Assembly: GCA_963701375.1 (NCBI GenBank)
Contig: CAVOZT010000005.1
Span: 492,738-556,737, forward strand
DNA from: CAVXTF01 sp963701375
Lineage (GTDB): Bacteria > Actinomycetota > Acidimicrobiia > Acidimicrobiales > CAVXTF01
DNA length: 64,000 bases
Direction of reading: 5' to 3'
Part shown: piece by piece, positions 34,177 to 42,713 of the stretch
Numbering within the stretch: the stretch's first letter is position 1
How the letters are laid out: every line of letters begins with the position of its first letter
The notes under the pieces: model-generated
The model's database searches: none
Seen by the model: the letters and a program-made list of their open reading frames with translations, nothing else
Told to the model about the DNA's origin: nothing
Program-made: the position numbers and the translations under genes

Positions 34177-36087
34177 ATGACCAGACGACCTTTCCGGCGC
34201 CTCTTGCTCATCGCCGCCACGGCCACCGTGTTCGCACTCACCGTCACGGCCATCGGTGCCTCTGCCGGGGCAGCGCCCGCCCGATCGGCCGCCGGCCGCA
34301 CGTATGCACCGACGAGTACGTCCGATCTCAGCGGCTTTACGCCGCCGCCACCTGCCGTGGTCACATCGAGCGCGCCGGGACCGTCAGGCAGCGGCTACAC
34401 GTCGACCCTCAACCACTGGACCGTTAACACTGGTCCCGGTCAGTCGACCGCCTGCACGATCGTCGGCGAGCTGTTCGTCCCCACGTCCGCGAGCGCTGCG
34501 TTACCGGACCCCGCGATCCTCACGACAAACGGGTTCGGTGGGTCTTACACCGACCAGGTGCCGCTCGCCGAGTTCGCGGCGCAGAACGGGTACGTCGTTC
34601 TAACGTACTCAGGTCTCGGCTTCGGGGGCAGCGGTTGCAACATCGAGCTGGACAGCCCCACCTGGGATGGAGAGGCAGCGTCTCAGCTCGTCTCCTATCT
34701 GGGCAACCAACCCGAGGTCCTCACCGACGGCTCTGACGACCCTCGGGTCGGAATGATCGGCGGCTCTTACGGAGGCGAAGTCCAGTTCGCGACCGCCTCG
34801 ATCGATCCCAGGATCGACACCATCATCCCGATCATCACGTGGAACGACCTCGCCTACTCGCTTGCCCCGAACAACGAGACCTCGACGTCGAAGTTCGACT
34901 GGAAGAAGCTCGCACCTGGAGTGCTCAAGTGGGAATGGGCGTCGCTCTTCTTCGGCGAGGGCCTTTCCGAACCTTTCATGAATCCGACGGCAACTCCCTT
35001 CCCACCCTCGACTTGTCCAGGGTTCGACCCCGCTATCTGCACTGCCTTCCTCGAGTCCGCCTCGGCCGGATACCCCACCCCCGATGTCGTTTCGATGCTT
35101 CAGTCCGATTCGGTCGAGAGCTACTACCGGAACATCCGCATCCCGGTGATGCTCATGCAAGGTGAAGCCGACACGCTCTTCAACGTGAACGAGGCAGTCG
35201 CGAACTATCGCCTACTCAAGTCCGTCGGGGATCCCGTGAAGCTCGTCTTGCAGAGCTGGGGCCACAGCAACCTGACACCGGCACCGGGTGAGGTCAACTA
35301 CACGTCGACCGCGCAGGGCTACGAGACGCTTCTCGTACTCGACTGGTTCAACAAATACCTGAAGAACGAGAAAGTCTCGACAGGCCCGCAGGTCGAGTAC
35401 TTCAGGCCGTGGGTCACCTATGACACGAGCGGATCAGCAGAGCCCGCATACGGGACGGCCGCGAGCTGGCCGGTCGGAGCGATGAAATCTCTCTACCTTT
35501 CGGGCAACGGGGGACTCGAATGGAGCAGCACCGGCACCGTCGCCGGAACCGTGAACTTCGTCAACCCGCCCGGCGCAGAGCCGGCCAGCTACTCGGAGAC
35601 CTCAGCGGTCCAGGATCAGTCGCCGTTCTCGAACATTCCGCCAACCGATCCGCCAGGTACGTACGCGTCATTCGAGACGGCCCCGCTCACCAAGACGATC
35701 GACTCGGTCGGCATACCGCAGCTGACCTTCGACATTTCCGCGGCGGACGCATCGTCTTCGAGCCCGCTGACCGAAGCCACCGTGTTCGCGAAGATCTACG
35801 ACGTATCGCCGAGCGGCGCGCTCACACTGGTCAACCGGATCGTGTCCCCGTCCCGCCTTTCGTCGACAGGTGAAGTCACGATCACGTTGCCCGGCGTGGT
35901 GCACGAATACGCGGCCGGCGACCGAATCGAGCTCGTCGTGGCGGCCACGGACCAGGCGTACTTCGGGTCGCGTATCGCGGACGCCCTGAGTGTCACCGTG
36001 GGGCCGAGCGTTCCAGGAGTTCTCGAGCTCCCGGTTGTGTCGGCGGCCGGCCAACAGTCGGGCGGGAGTCGCGCGACAGGCGCCTGA
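34177..36087 (+). CDS. Secreted CocE/NonD-type alpha/beta hydrolase (X-Pro dipeptidyl-peptidase-like)
   Basis: An exported hydrolase of 636 residues. It has a cleavable signal peptide: basic start MTRRPFRR, hydrophobic core to ~26, likely cleavage after AGAA. The alpha/beta hydrolase core has DDPRVGMIGGSYGGEVQ, with the nucleophile Ser in GGSYGG near residue 195. A later MLMQGEADTLFNVNEA carries the likely catalytic Asp, and QSWGHSNL the His. The C-terminal ~200 residues are a jelly-roll beta domain (TFDISAADASSSSPLTEATVFAKIYDV), as in CocE and S15 peptidases. The substrate is unknown. Confidence 0.82.
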   Translation: MTRRPFRRLLLIAATATVFALTVTAIGASAGAAPARSAAGRTYAPTSTSDLSGFTPPPPAVVTSSAPGPSGSGYTSTLNHWTVNTGPGQSTACTIVGELFVPTSASAALPDPAILTTNGFGGSYTDQVPLAEFAAQNGYVVLTYSGLGFGGSGCNIELDSPTWDGEAASQLVSYLGNQPEVLTDGSDDPRVGMIGGSYGGEVQFATASIDPRIDTIIPIITWNDLAYSLAPNNETSTSKFDWKKLAPGVLKWEWASLFFGEGLSEPFMNPTATPFPPSTCPGFDPAICTAFLESASAGYPTPDVVSMLQSDSVESYYRNIRIPVMLMQGEADTLFNVNEAVANYRLLKSVGDPVKLVLQSWGHSNLTPAPGEVNYTSTAQGYETLLVLDWFNKYLKNEKVSTGPQVEYFRPWVTYDTSGSAEPAYGTAASWPVGAMKSLYLSGNGGLEWSSTGTVAGTVNFVNPPGAEPASYSETSAVQDQSPFSNIPPTDPPGTYASFETAPLTKTIDSVGIPQLTFDISAADASSSSPLTEATVFAKIYDVSPSGALTLVNRIVSPSRLSSTGEVTITLPGVVHEYAAGDRIELVVAATDQAYFGSRIADALSVTVGPSVPGVLELPVVSAAGQQSGGSRATGA

Positions 36088-36205
36088 CCCAGACGGCGCC
36101 ACGCGACGCTTGTCAAAGTGCTCTTCGTGCCCGAACGGTTGAGCCGGCTGCGCCCATAAGCCCTACTCCCCGACAAAGTTTGAACAAGCCGCGACTACGG
36201 CCGAC

Positions 36206-37378
36206 TTGTCGCTTTGGCCGTTCCCATTCCGTGCCGATCCCCCGATGGACCGCTTCACGATCGTGGACCGTGTGCCGGAGAGAGGTGTGGCGACAGACGT
36301 GGCGACGGCGGAGTACGACGATGTCGAACCTCAGGCAGCGTTCTGGCGGCGTCACGTACGCATCGGCGTCTCGCTCTACGCCCTCGGCGCAATTGGCGTC
36401 TTGGTCTACGCACTGGTGACCCCCGCCGGGAGAAACCGTCCCATCCTGCTCGCCATCGACGTGTTCAGCCTCGCGGCCTCTCTGACCGTTTTCAGGTGGG
36501 TGGGACTACGGCTGGTCACGACCAGGTGGAGAGAGCAGTTCTTCTTCGCGTGGGCGGTGACCACAGTCGTCTTCGTCGGCAGCGCCGCAGCACTGGACGG
36601 TGGGACGCACAGTCCCCTCTCGTTCCTGCTCGTTCTTCCGCTCATGTTCGCGTCGCTCGCGTACGCGCCGCGGTACGTGACGTGGCTTGCGCTTCTCGCC
36701 GTGGCGTGCGCAGCGGGAGTCGGTTCCGCGACTCCGCACCCGCAGACTGCCGCAACCCTGATCATGGTTCTGGCGACTGCGATCGCCGGAATACTCACGG
36801 TGGGGGGTGCTTCGAATCGCGCCCGGCTCAACCAGCAACTCGTGGACATGGCGGCGACCGACAGCATGACGGGCTGCCTTTCCCATGGTGCTTTCAACAA
36901 GCGTCTGGCTGAGGAGGTTGATCGGGCACGCCGTTACGGCCGGACGTTCGGTCTCGTCATGGTCAACGTCGACAACCTGAAGCGCCTGAACGACACCGCG
37001 GGGCACAAGGCCGGCGACGAGGCTCTGAAAGCCGTGGCGGCGGGTCTCAAGACCGCTGCACGCGCATCGGACGTGGTCGGCAGGATGGGCGGAGACGAGT
37101 TCGCGGTTCTGCTCCCGGAAACGGATGCTTCTCACGTCGAGACGGTCCTGGAGCGGCTGCGATCGGTGATCTACGAATCGGAGGCGGCCCCGGTGACGTT
37201 GAGTCTGGGTTCGAGCGTGTGGTCGGGGCCGACCGACAGCGCGGAAGCGATCTTCTCGCGTGCCGACGATGCGCTGTACGCCGCCAAGAATGCGGGGCGA
37301 GCTCGCTCGGTGGCGTGGGAGCCGTCGACGATGCACATACGGAGCTCTCTTCTGGTCGGAGGTTCGGAGCACGCCTGA
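36206..37378 (+). CDS. Membrane-bound diguanylate cyclase (GGDEF domain)
   Basis: It is predicted to make cyclic di-GMP. Residues ~45-215 hold five or six hydrophobic segments with no recognised sensor signature. Residues ~225-375 are a GGDEF domain: TDSMTGCLSHGAFNKRL at the start, RTFGLVMVNVDNLKRLND with the metal-binding Asp, and the active-site motif MGGDEFAVLLPE near residue 296. No RxxD inhibitory site is evident five residues before GGDEF. The TTG at 36206 or the ATG at 36245 could be the start. No EAL domain is encoded in this window. Confidence 0.9.
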   Translation: MSLWPFPFRADPPMDRFTIVDRVPERGVATDVATAEYDDVEPQAAFWRRHVRIGVSLYALGAIGVLVYALVTPAGRNRPILLAIDVFSLAASLTVFRWVGLRLVTTRWREQFFFAWAVTTVVFVGSAAALDGGTHSPLSFLLVLPLMFASLAYAPRYVTWLALLAVACAAGVGSATPHPQTAATLIMVLATAIAGILTVGGASNRARLNQQLVDMAATDSMTGCLSHGAFNKRLAEEVDRARRYGRTFGLVMVNVDNLKRLNDTAGHKAGDEALKAVAAGLKTAARASDVVGRMGGDEFAVLLPETDASHVETVLERLRSVIYESEAAPVTLSLGSSVWSGPTDSAEAIFSRADDALYAAKNAGRARSVAWEPSTMHIRSSLLVGGSEHA

Positions 37379-37564
37379 ACCGGGCGCCGTGGCCGCAACG
37401 AGCTCGTCAACACGGAGAACCTGGGGCAGAGAGGTCCTGGCCAGCTCCGTTGCCCAACATCAACCTACCGTTACAATGCGGTGACGAAGGGCCGTCGGGG
37501 GTCCGGGTCCGGATGCGACGACTGCGCCCAGCGTGGCAGTGCGCGAGCCGGTGGGAGGAGGAAG

Positions 37565-39409
37565 GTGGCCATCGAAGCCAGCCGCCTGCGGACAGCACGT
37601 GGGCGCTTGGGCCTCTTCTCCACGCGGGTTTGGGACCAGTTGACGGAATGGGACAATTCCATTCGCAGGCGTCGTCCCGTCAACGCGATCGTACGATTTG
37701 CTCAAGCCCCGGTAACGCGCGACGTGGGCGGCAGCCGCTTCCTTGTCGGTCCGGCCGTGCTCGGGTTCATCGCGACGCTGCTGATCGCGGTCGGTGTGAG
37801 TCAGCCGAGCTCGCCGTTCGTGCTCAAGCAACCCGGCGCTTGGTTCTTCGGCGTGACGACGAGCGGAGGCCAGTCCTCTAACGGCGTCTTCTTCTCGCTC
37901 GTCTGCGTTTACGGCGGCCTGGTGCTGCTGGTCCGAGTGTGGCTCGGACTCGTGCGCTCGCTTTCACAGACGCCGGGAGTAGCCATCCGCAAACTCGCGT
38001 GGCTGCTCGTCATCTGGGCGATCCCGGTACTCGTCGCGCCGCCGTTGTTCAGCCGCGACATCTACAGCTACGCGGCTCAGGGCGAGATGATGAGCCACCA
38101 CATAAGCCCGTACCAGTACGGCCCTTCCGTTCTCGGGTTGGGTTCGATATTCATCAAGCACGTCGATTCTCTGTGGCTGAGCACGCCTTCGCCATACGGT
38201 CCACTGTTCCTTCAGACCACGGGCGCTCTTACGAGCCTGTCCGGACACAACCTGTTGGTCGATCTGGTGATGATGAAGCTCCTGGCACTGGGAGGAGTCA
38301 TCCTCATCGCAGTGGCTCTGCCGAGTCTCGCAAGGAGCATGGGTCGCGACCCTGCGAAGGCATTCGGGCTCGCGGTCCTCAACCCCGCCACGATTCTTCA
38401 CGGCGTCGGGGGAGCACACAACGACGTCTTGATGGCCGGCCTCCTGGTCGCCGGGCTCGCACTCGCCAAGCGCAACCGTCCAGTGCTCGGGATCTTGCTG
38501 TGCGCGCTCGCGGCGTCAGTGAAGGTTCCCGCCGCGCTCGGGATCGTCTACATCGGGTGGGATTGGATCTCACCGCACGCGTCGATCCGAGAACGAGTGA
38601 GACCCGTGGTCACCGCCGTACTGATCGGATCCACCGTCATGGGGGCCCTGTCGCTCGTCTCGGGTCTCGGGTGGGGATGGCTCGGCAACCTGACGTCTCC
38701 GGGCTCCGTCCGCTCCTGGCTCGCGCCTGCGACCGGCAGCGGGATATTTCTGACCGACGTCATTCACGTGCTCGGGATCCATGTCGGGGAGCAAAGCGTG
38801 CTGTCGGTGACGCGGATGGTCGGTGTGGTGGCGGCGCTCGCCGCCGGGCTCTGGTTGCTGCTTCACGCGGACAAGAAAGGATCGTTGAGAGCGATAGGGC
38901 TCACCTTGCTCCTGGTCGTCGTGCTCGGACCCGTCGTCCAGCCGTGGTACCTGCTGTGGGGGCTCGTTCTTCTGGCACCGGTGGCAGTCGGGTGGCTCCG
39001 ACGGTTGCTGATCATCTCGTCGGGTGCGGCGGTGTTCCTCGGACTTCCCGGCGGGGTGGCCCTGCTTCACGACTTCCGATATTCGAACCGGTTGTACGTC
39101 GCGGTAGCGCTTCTCGTGCTTCTAGCCGTGTTCCTCGCCCCATTGGGGAGGGTCGACCGCGGTTCTGATCCCGGTGTTCCGGCGGAGAGCCGAGTGCCCG
39201 AAGCCGGGCCGGAGGTCACGGATCGGTCGGGTGTGGATCGCAAAGTCGTCAGATCGGGAGACCCCGTTGGAGCTCTCGTTCTCACGACCTCGTCGGCGCC
39301 GCAACCGGTCACGTCCGGTGCGCACTCTCACACGCTGCAAGCCGGCCGCTCGAGGCACAACGACCTGGAGCGAACGGCCGGGTCTGCAACGTCGCTCGGC
39401 AGTGAGTGA
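37565..39409 (+). CDS. Polyprenol-phosphate-mannose-dependent alpha-1,6-mannosyltransferase-like protein (MptB type)
   Basis: A GT-C membrane glycosyltransferase with about 13 hydrophobic segments. The diagnostic loop is PLFSRDIYSYAAQGEMMSHHISPYQYGPS, with the catalytic Asp in the family's first extracytoplasmic loop. VKVPAALGIVYIGWDW and VVQPWYLLWGLVLLAP are also typical. In mycobacteria such enzymes extend the lipomannan/arabinan mannan core. The GTG at 37565 has GGAGGAGG just upstream, giving 614 residues. The last ~90 residues are low complexity. The RidA gene starts inside its stop region. Confidence 0.85.
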   Translation: MAIEASRLRTARGRLGLFSTRVWDQLTEWDNSIRRRRPVNAIVRFAQAPVTRDVGGSRFLVGPAVLGFIATLLIAVGVSQPSSPFVLKQPGAWFFGVTTSGGQSSNGVFFSLVCVYGGLVLLVRVWLGLVRSLSQTPGVAIRKLAWLLVIWAIPVLVAPPLFSRDIYSYAAQGEMMSHHISPYQYGPSVLGLGSIFIKHVDSLWLSTPSPYGPLFLQTTGALTSLSGHNLLVDLVMMKLLALGGVILIAVALPSLARSMGRDPAKAFGLAVLNPATILHGVGGAHNDVLMAGLLVAGLALAKRNRPVLGILLCALAASVKVPAALGIVYIGWDWISPHASIRERVRPVVTAVLIGSTVMGALSLVSGLGWGWLGNLTSPGSVRSWLAPATGSGIFLTDVIHVLGIHVGEQSVLSVTRMVGVVAALAAGLWLLLHADKKGSLRAIGLTLLLVVVLGPVVQPWYLLWGLVLLAPVAVGWLRRLLIISSGAAVFLGLPGGVALLHDFRYSNRLYVAVALLVLLAVFLAPLGRVDRGSDPGVPAESRVPEAGPEVTDRSGVDRKVVRSGDPVGALVLTTSSAPQPVTSGAHSHTLQAGRSRHNDLERTAGSATSLGSE

Positions 39410-39782
39410 TCGAGCGAACATCTCGTCGGGCTCGCCGTTCGAAGAGACGATCGGGTTCAGCCGGGCGGTGCGGATAGGGGACCGGGTGCTCGTCTCGGGC
39501 ACGGCCCCCGTGTACCCGGATGGCTCGTGTCCTGACGACGCCGGGGCTCAGACGCGCCGGTGCCTCGAGATCATCTCGTCAGCTCTCGGGGAGGCGGGAT
39601 CGAGCCTCAGCAAAGTGGTCCGGACGCGGATGTTCCTGACGTCGGTCTCGGACGGAACCGCGATAGGGGCTGCCCACGCCGATGCGTTCGGAGACGTTCG
39701 ACCCGCTGCGACGATGGTCGTGGTCGCGGCCCTTCTCGACCCGCGTTGGAAGGTCGAGATCGAGGCTGAGGCTTACCTGTAA
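39402..39782 (+). CDS. RidA-family protein (YjgF/YER057c/UK114)
   Basis: A 126-residue RidA-type protein; members hydrolyse reactive enamine/imine intermediates from PLP enzymes. It has GFSRAVRIGDRVLVSGTAP near residue 16, CLEIISSALGEAGSSLSKVVRTRMFLTSV, and the terminal RPAATMVVVAALLDPRWKVEIEAEAYL with the conserved Arg and Glu of the subunit-interface site. The GTG at 39402 overlaps the mannosyltransferase stop by 8 nt, so translation is probably coupled. Confidence 0.88.
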   Translation: MSDRANISSGSPFEETIGFSRAVRIGDRVLVSGTAPVYPDGSCPDDAGAQTRRCLEIISSALGEAGSSLSKVVRTRMFLTSVSDGTAIGAAHADAFGDVRPAATMVVVAALLDPRWKVEIEAEAYL

Positions 39783-39802
39783 CGCAGCGCAATCGTGACG
39801 AA

Positions 39803-40288
39803 TCAGAGCAGGCGTTGAACCAGGGTCACGTCGAGCCAGCGCCCGAACTTGCGTCCCACCTCACGCTCGACCCCGATCACCTGAAAGCCACACCTCTCGT
39901 GCAAGAGCACGGAGGCCTCGTTACCACCGGCTATTCGACCGATCACAGTGTGAAAGCCATGACGGGTGGCCAACTGGACGAGCTCGTCGAGCAACAGGGC
40001 TCCGACTCCCCGGCGTCGCCAGTCGGGTGACACGTAGACGGAGTCCTCGACGCTCGTCGAGTACGCGGCTCGGTCGCGATAGGACGAAAGCGAGCCGAAC
40101 CCGCAGACCTGGCCGCCCTCGACCGCTACCACGGCTGGGTGTGCGCCCGAGTGGCGCTCCAGCCACTCGATCTGCTCTTCGGCAGAGCGCTCGACGATGT
40201 CGAACGTCGACGTGGAGCCCGTCACCTCTAAGTTGTAGATCGCCCGGATGGCCTCGGCGTCACCTCGGTTGGCGAGGCGGACCTCCAT
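39803..40288 (-). CDS. GNAT-family N-acetyltransferase (phosphinothricin acetyltransferase-like)
   Basis: A 161-residue GNAT. The beginning EVRLANRGDAEAIRAIYNLEV and the segment SVYVSPDWRRRGVGALLLDEL contain the acetyl-CoA-binding R/QxxGxG/A loop (RRRGVG). HTVIGRIAGGNEASVLLHERCGF, and the C-terminal GRWLDVTLVQRLL, are typical of the Pat/YncA subgroup. The actual acceptor (amino acid, amine or herbicide analogue) cannot be told from sequence. Confidence 0.87.
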   Translation of the reverse strand: MEVRLANRGDAEAIRAIYNLEVTGSTSTFDIVERSAEEQIEWLERHSGAHPAVVAVEGGQVCGFGSLSSYRDRAAYSTSVEDSVYVSPDWRRRGVGALLLDELVQLATRHGFHTVIGRIAGGNEASVLLHERCGFQVIGVEREVGRKFGRWLDVTLVQRLL

Positions 40289-40394
40289 CCGACGATGGTA
40301 CAGAGGCTTCGATCTGTGCGACCGGGACCGGAGCCCCGCAGGACCTCCGACTATGCTCGTTGGGCGCGGCTGGCCTGGAGGTCGTGTCGTGCGG

Positions 40395-40467
40395 GCCCCC
40401 TTAGCTCAGTCGGTAGAGCACAGCCATGGTAAGGCTGGTGTCGTCGGTTCGATTCCGACAGGGGGCT
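40395..40467 (+). tRNA. tRNA-Thr (GGT)
   Basis: The acceptor GCCCCCT (40395-40401) pairs with AGGGGGC. The D-arm TAGCTCAGTCGGTAGAGCA is canonical. The anticodon stem CAGCC/GGCTG encloses ATGGTAA, giving anticodon GGT. The T-loop is GGTTCGATTCC, and the discriminator is T. CCA is not encoded. Confidence 0.95.
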
Positions 40468-40471
40468 CCGT

Positions 40472-40548
40472 GGCGGCGTAGCTCAGTCGGTTAGAGCACA
40501 CGGCTCATAATCGTGGGGTCGCGGGTTCGAGTCCCGCCGCCGCTACCA
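40472..40548 (+). tRNA. tRNA-Met (CAT), elongator-type, with encoded CCA
   Basis: The acceptor GGCGGCG pairs with CGCCGCT (a G-U pair at position 1). The anticodon loop CTCATAA gives CAT. The T-loop is GGTTCGAGTCC. CCA is encoded at 40546-40548, unlike its neighbours. The first pair is not the C1-A72 mismatch of initiators, so it is elongator Met or possibly Ile2 (lysidine-modified). It sits 4 bp behind tRNA-Thr. Confidence 0.92.
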
Positions 40549-40613
40549 CTCGAGAAAGTCCAAGGACCAACCAGGAAGACGACAGGGCAACAAACAGAGC
40601 ACTGGAGCAGGGC

Positions 40614-40778
40614 ATGGCCAAGAACGAGAAGCGCGTGCACGTCACCCTCGCCTGCGAGGTGTGCAAGCGCAGGAACTACATCACCACGAAGAACAGGCAG
40701 AACGACCGGGAGCGGATCGAGCTGGTGAAGTACTGCCGCTTCGACCGGCGACACACGCCGCACAAAGAGACGCGGTAG
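40614..40778 (+). CDS. rpmG: 50S ribosomal protein L33
   Basis: A 54-residue protein with the family core LACEVCKRRNYITTKNRQNDRERIELVKYC, ending HTPHKETR. The ATG at 40614 follows a GGAGCAGGGC purine stretch. Zinc-type L33 has two CxxC pairs; here the first (CEVC) is intact, but the second reads CRFD, so the fourth ligand is missing. The gene is in the usual place before tRNA-Trp and secE. Confidence 0.95.
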   Translation: MAKNEKRVHVTLACEVCKRRNYITTKNRQNDRERIELVKYCRFDRRHTPHKETR

Positions 40779-40927
40779 GCATCGGATCCCTCGTCGATTT
40801 GTGATCGGGCCGACCCGTTAGAGGTGGTGTCGTGGCATTATGGTCTTTCTGGTCCATCTGGTCCCGCTCCGATTGATCAGGCAGAATTGCGGAACCAGAG
40901 CTAGCCGGAAGGGACAAAAGCCCTGTT

Positions 40928-41000
40928 AGGGCAGTAGCTCAACTGGTAGAGCACCGGTCTCCAAAACCGGCGGTTGGGGGTTCGAGTCCCTCCTGCCCTG
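40928..41000 (+). tRNA. tRNA-Trp (CCA)
   Basis: The acceptor AGGGCAG (40928-40934) pairs with CTGCCCT. The anticodon loop CTCCAAA, between CCGGT and ACCGG, gives CCA. The T-loop is GGTTCGAGTCC. The discriminator is G. No CCA tail is encoded. Its place between rpmG and secE is conserved in Actinobacteria. Confidence 0.95.
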
Positions 41001-41031
41001 CGTTTGAGACCACCGGAGGACTGAGCGAGAA

Positions 41032-41346
41032 GTGAACCGAGAGACAAAGCGAATGCTCCAACGCCAGGGGCAGATGGAGGCCGACGGTTCGCCGTCGACG
41101 CGGCGAACCGCGCCCCAGCCGAGGACGCGGCCCCAACCCCAGCCCACCCGCGCTCCCATCGGTTCGCGCATTCTCGAGTTCCTTCGCGAAGTGCGCTCGG
41201 AATGGCGGCAGGTGGCGTGGCCGACCCGTTCGGAGATCATGAACTCCTCGCTGGTCGTGTTTGTTGTCTTGGTAGGCCTGGTCTGCTTCATATTCGGCCT
41301 CAACTGGCTCTTCTCTCACGGGTTCATCGACCTGTTCACCGCATGA
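41032..41346 (+). CDS. secE: Preprotein translocase subunit SecE
   Basis: An essential small subunit of the SecYEG channel. Residues 1-45 are a charged, Pro/Arg-rich cytoplasmic extension. The conserved amphipathic helix (FLREVRSEWRQVAWPTRSEI) and the single transmembrane helix (residues ~66-90) follow, 104 residues in total. The GTG start at 41032 has a GGAGGACTGAGCGAGA site upstream. Its stop overlaps the nusG start (ATGA), so the two are translationally coupled. Confidence 0.95.
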   Translation: MNRETKRMLQRQGQMEADGSPSTRRTAPQPRTRPQPQPTRAPIGSRILEFLREVRSEWRQVAWPTRSEIMNSSLVVFVVLVGLVCFIFGLNWLFSHGFIDLFTA

Positions 41347-42140
41347 GCGACATCGAAGACAAAGAAGTCATCCCGGCGAGCGATCTCGCCGCTTCGTCCG
41401 ACCTCGCCGACGTCCTCGGCAGCGTGGGTGGTCTCACCGCGGGTTCGAGCGGGGGCTCGGCCGGCGGCGGAGTGACAGACGAGATCGAAGCCATCGAGAG
41501 CATCGGCGTCACAGAGGAGCTCCCGGAGGAGCCCGCGGCCGAAGAGGAAGACGATTACGACGACGGGCACGACGCCGTCCTCGTCGAAAGCCCCTACGAC
41601 CGCCCGGGACGTTGGTACGTGGTCCACACCTACGCCGGCTACGAGAACAAGGTGAAGTCCAACCTCGAGAGCCGGATCGTGTCGATGAACGTCGAAGACC
41701 GCATCTTCGAGGTCGTCATCCCGATGGAAGACGTGGTCGAGTTCAAGAACGGCAAGAAGGTCGTCGTACAGAAGAAGGTCTTCCCCGGTTACCTGCTCTG
41801 CCGCTGCGACCTCGACGACGACTCGTGGTCGACGATTCGCAACACCCCCGGCGTCACCGGGTTCGTCGGCCCAGGGACCAAGCCTCTGCCGCTTTCGAGG
41901 CGCGAGGTCGAGAGCATCCTCCAGGTCAAGATCGAAGGGGTCGAGCCGACGAAGAAGACCCGCCCGCGTCTCGAGTACGAGGCCGGCGAGACGGTGAGGG
42001 TCAAGGAAGGACCTTTCGCCGACTTCTCGGGTCAGATCGCAGAGATAAACGAGGACCAGGCGAAGCTCAAGGTCCTCGTGAACATCTTCGGGCGCGAGAC
42101 GCCGGTCGAGCTCGAGTTCAGCCAAGTCGCGAAGCTCTGA
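41343..42140 (+). CDS. nusG: Transcription termination/antitermination protein NusG
   Basis: It binds the RNA polymerase clamp and links it to Rho or ribosomes. The ATG at 41343 overlaps the secE stop. Residues 1-85 form an acidic Ser/Gly/Glu-rich extension usual in actinobacterial NusG. The NGN domain begins GRWYVVHTYAGYENKVKSNL and includes KKVFPGYLLCRCDL. The C-terminal KOW domain has GETVRVKEGPFADFSGQIAEIN. The product has 265 residues. Confidence 0.96.
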   Translation: MSDIEDKEVIPASDLAASSDLADVLGSVGGLTAGSSGGSAGGGVTDEIEAIESIGVTEELPEEPAAEEEDDYDDGHDAVLVESPYDRPGRWYVVHTYAGYENKVKSNLESRIVSMNVEDRIFEVVIPMEDVVEFKNGKKVVVQKKVFPGYLLCRCDLDDDSWSTIRNTPGVTGFVGPGTKPLPLSRREVESILQVKIEGVEPTKKTRPRLEYEAGETVRVKEGPFADFSGQIAEINEDQAKLKVLVNIFGRETPVELEFSQVAKL

Positions 42141-42154
42141 CGCTCGTCGTCGCT

Positions 42155-42190
42155 TCGCTCTAGTCACTCGCTCTAGTTATTCGCTCTAGT
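42155..42190 (+). repeat. Three tandem copies of a 13-bp unit upstream of rplK
   Basis: TCGCTCTAGT occurs at 42155-42164, 42168-42177 and 42181-42190, an exact 13-bp spacing. The block fills most of the 63-bp nusG-rplK gap and ends just before the AGGAG ribosome site. It could be a slipped-strand duplication or a binding site for a regulator or the L11 feedback system; nothing in it forms an obvious hairpin. Confidence 0.6.
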
Positions 42191-42203
42191 CAGGAGAATC
42201 GGA

Positions 42204-42632
42204 ATGCCTCCCAGAAAAAGGGTCCTCGCCATGGTGAAGATCCAGCTGCCCGCGGGCGGGGCGACACCTGCCCCCCCGGTCGGCACCGCGCTCGGACCTC
42301 ACGGTGTGCAGACGATGGAGTTCTGCAAGCAGTACAACGCCGCGACCGAGAACCAGCGCGGCCAGATCATTCCCGTCGAGATCACCATCTACGAGGACCG
42401 GTCGTTCACCTTCGTCTTGAAGACCCCGCCAACCCCGGCTCTCGTGCGCGAAGCCGCCGGGCTCGACAAGGGCGCTGCGCTCGCCGGCCGAGAGTCGGTC
42501 GGGGTGATCACCGATTCGCAGCTGACAGAGATCGCGAAGGTCAAGCTTCCCGACCTCAACACCGACGACATCGAGGCGGCGAAGCGCCAGGTAGCTGGCA
42601 CTGCCCGCTCGATGGGCGTGACTGTCGCCTAG
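42204..42632 (+). CDS. rplK: 50S ribosomal protein L11
   Basis: It forms the GTPase-associated centre with 23S rRNA and L10. The product has 142 residues with the hallmark AGGATPAPPVGTALGPHGV near the N-terminus, FCKQYNAATENQRG, FVLKTPPTPAL, and the C-terminal rRNA-binding domain with MGVTVA at the end. The ATG at 42204 has AGGAG upstream and gives the expected KRVLAMVKIQLPAG beginning. Confidence 0.97.
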   Translation: MPPRKRVLAMVKIQLPAGGATPAPPVGTALGPHGVQTMEFCKQYNAATENQRGQIIPVEITIYEDRSFTFVLKTPPTPALVREAAGLDKGAALAGRESVGVITDSQLTEIAKVKLPDLNTDDIEAAKRQVAGTARSMGVTVA

Positions 42633-42713
42633 GTCCGACCGGGCCTACGTCTAAAGAGCTCGTCTCGTCCTAAGAGGTCGTCTCGTGCAAAAAGCGAACA
42701 CAAAGGAGCAACT

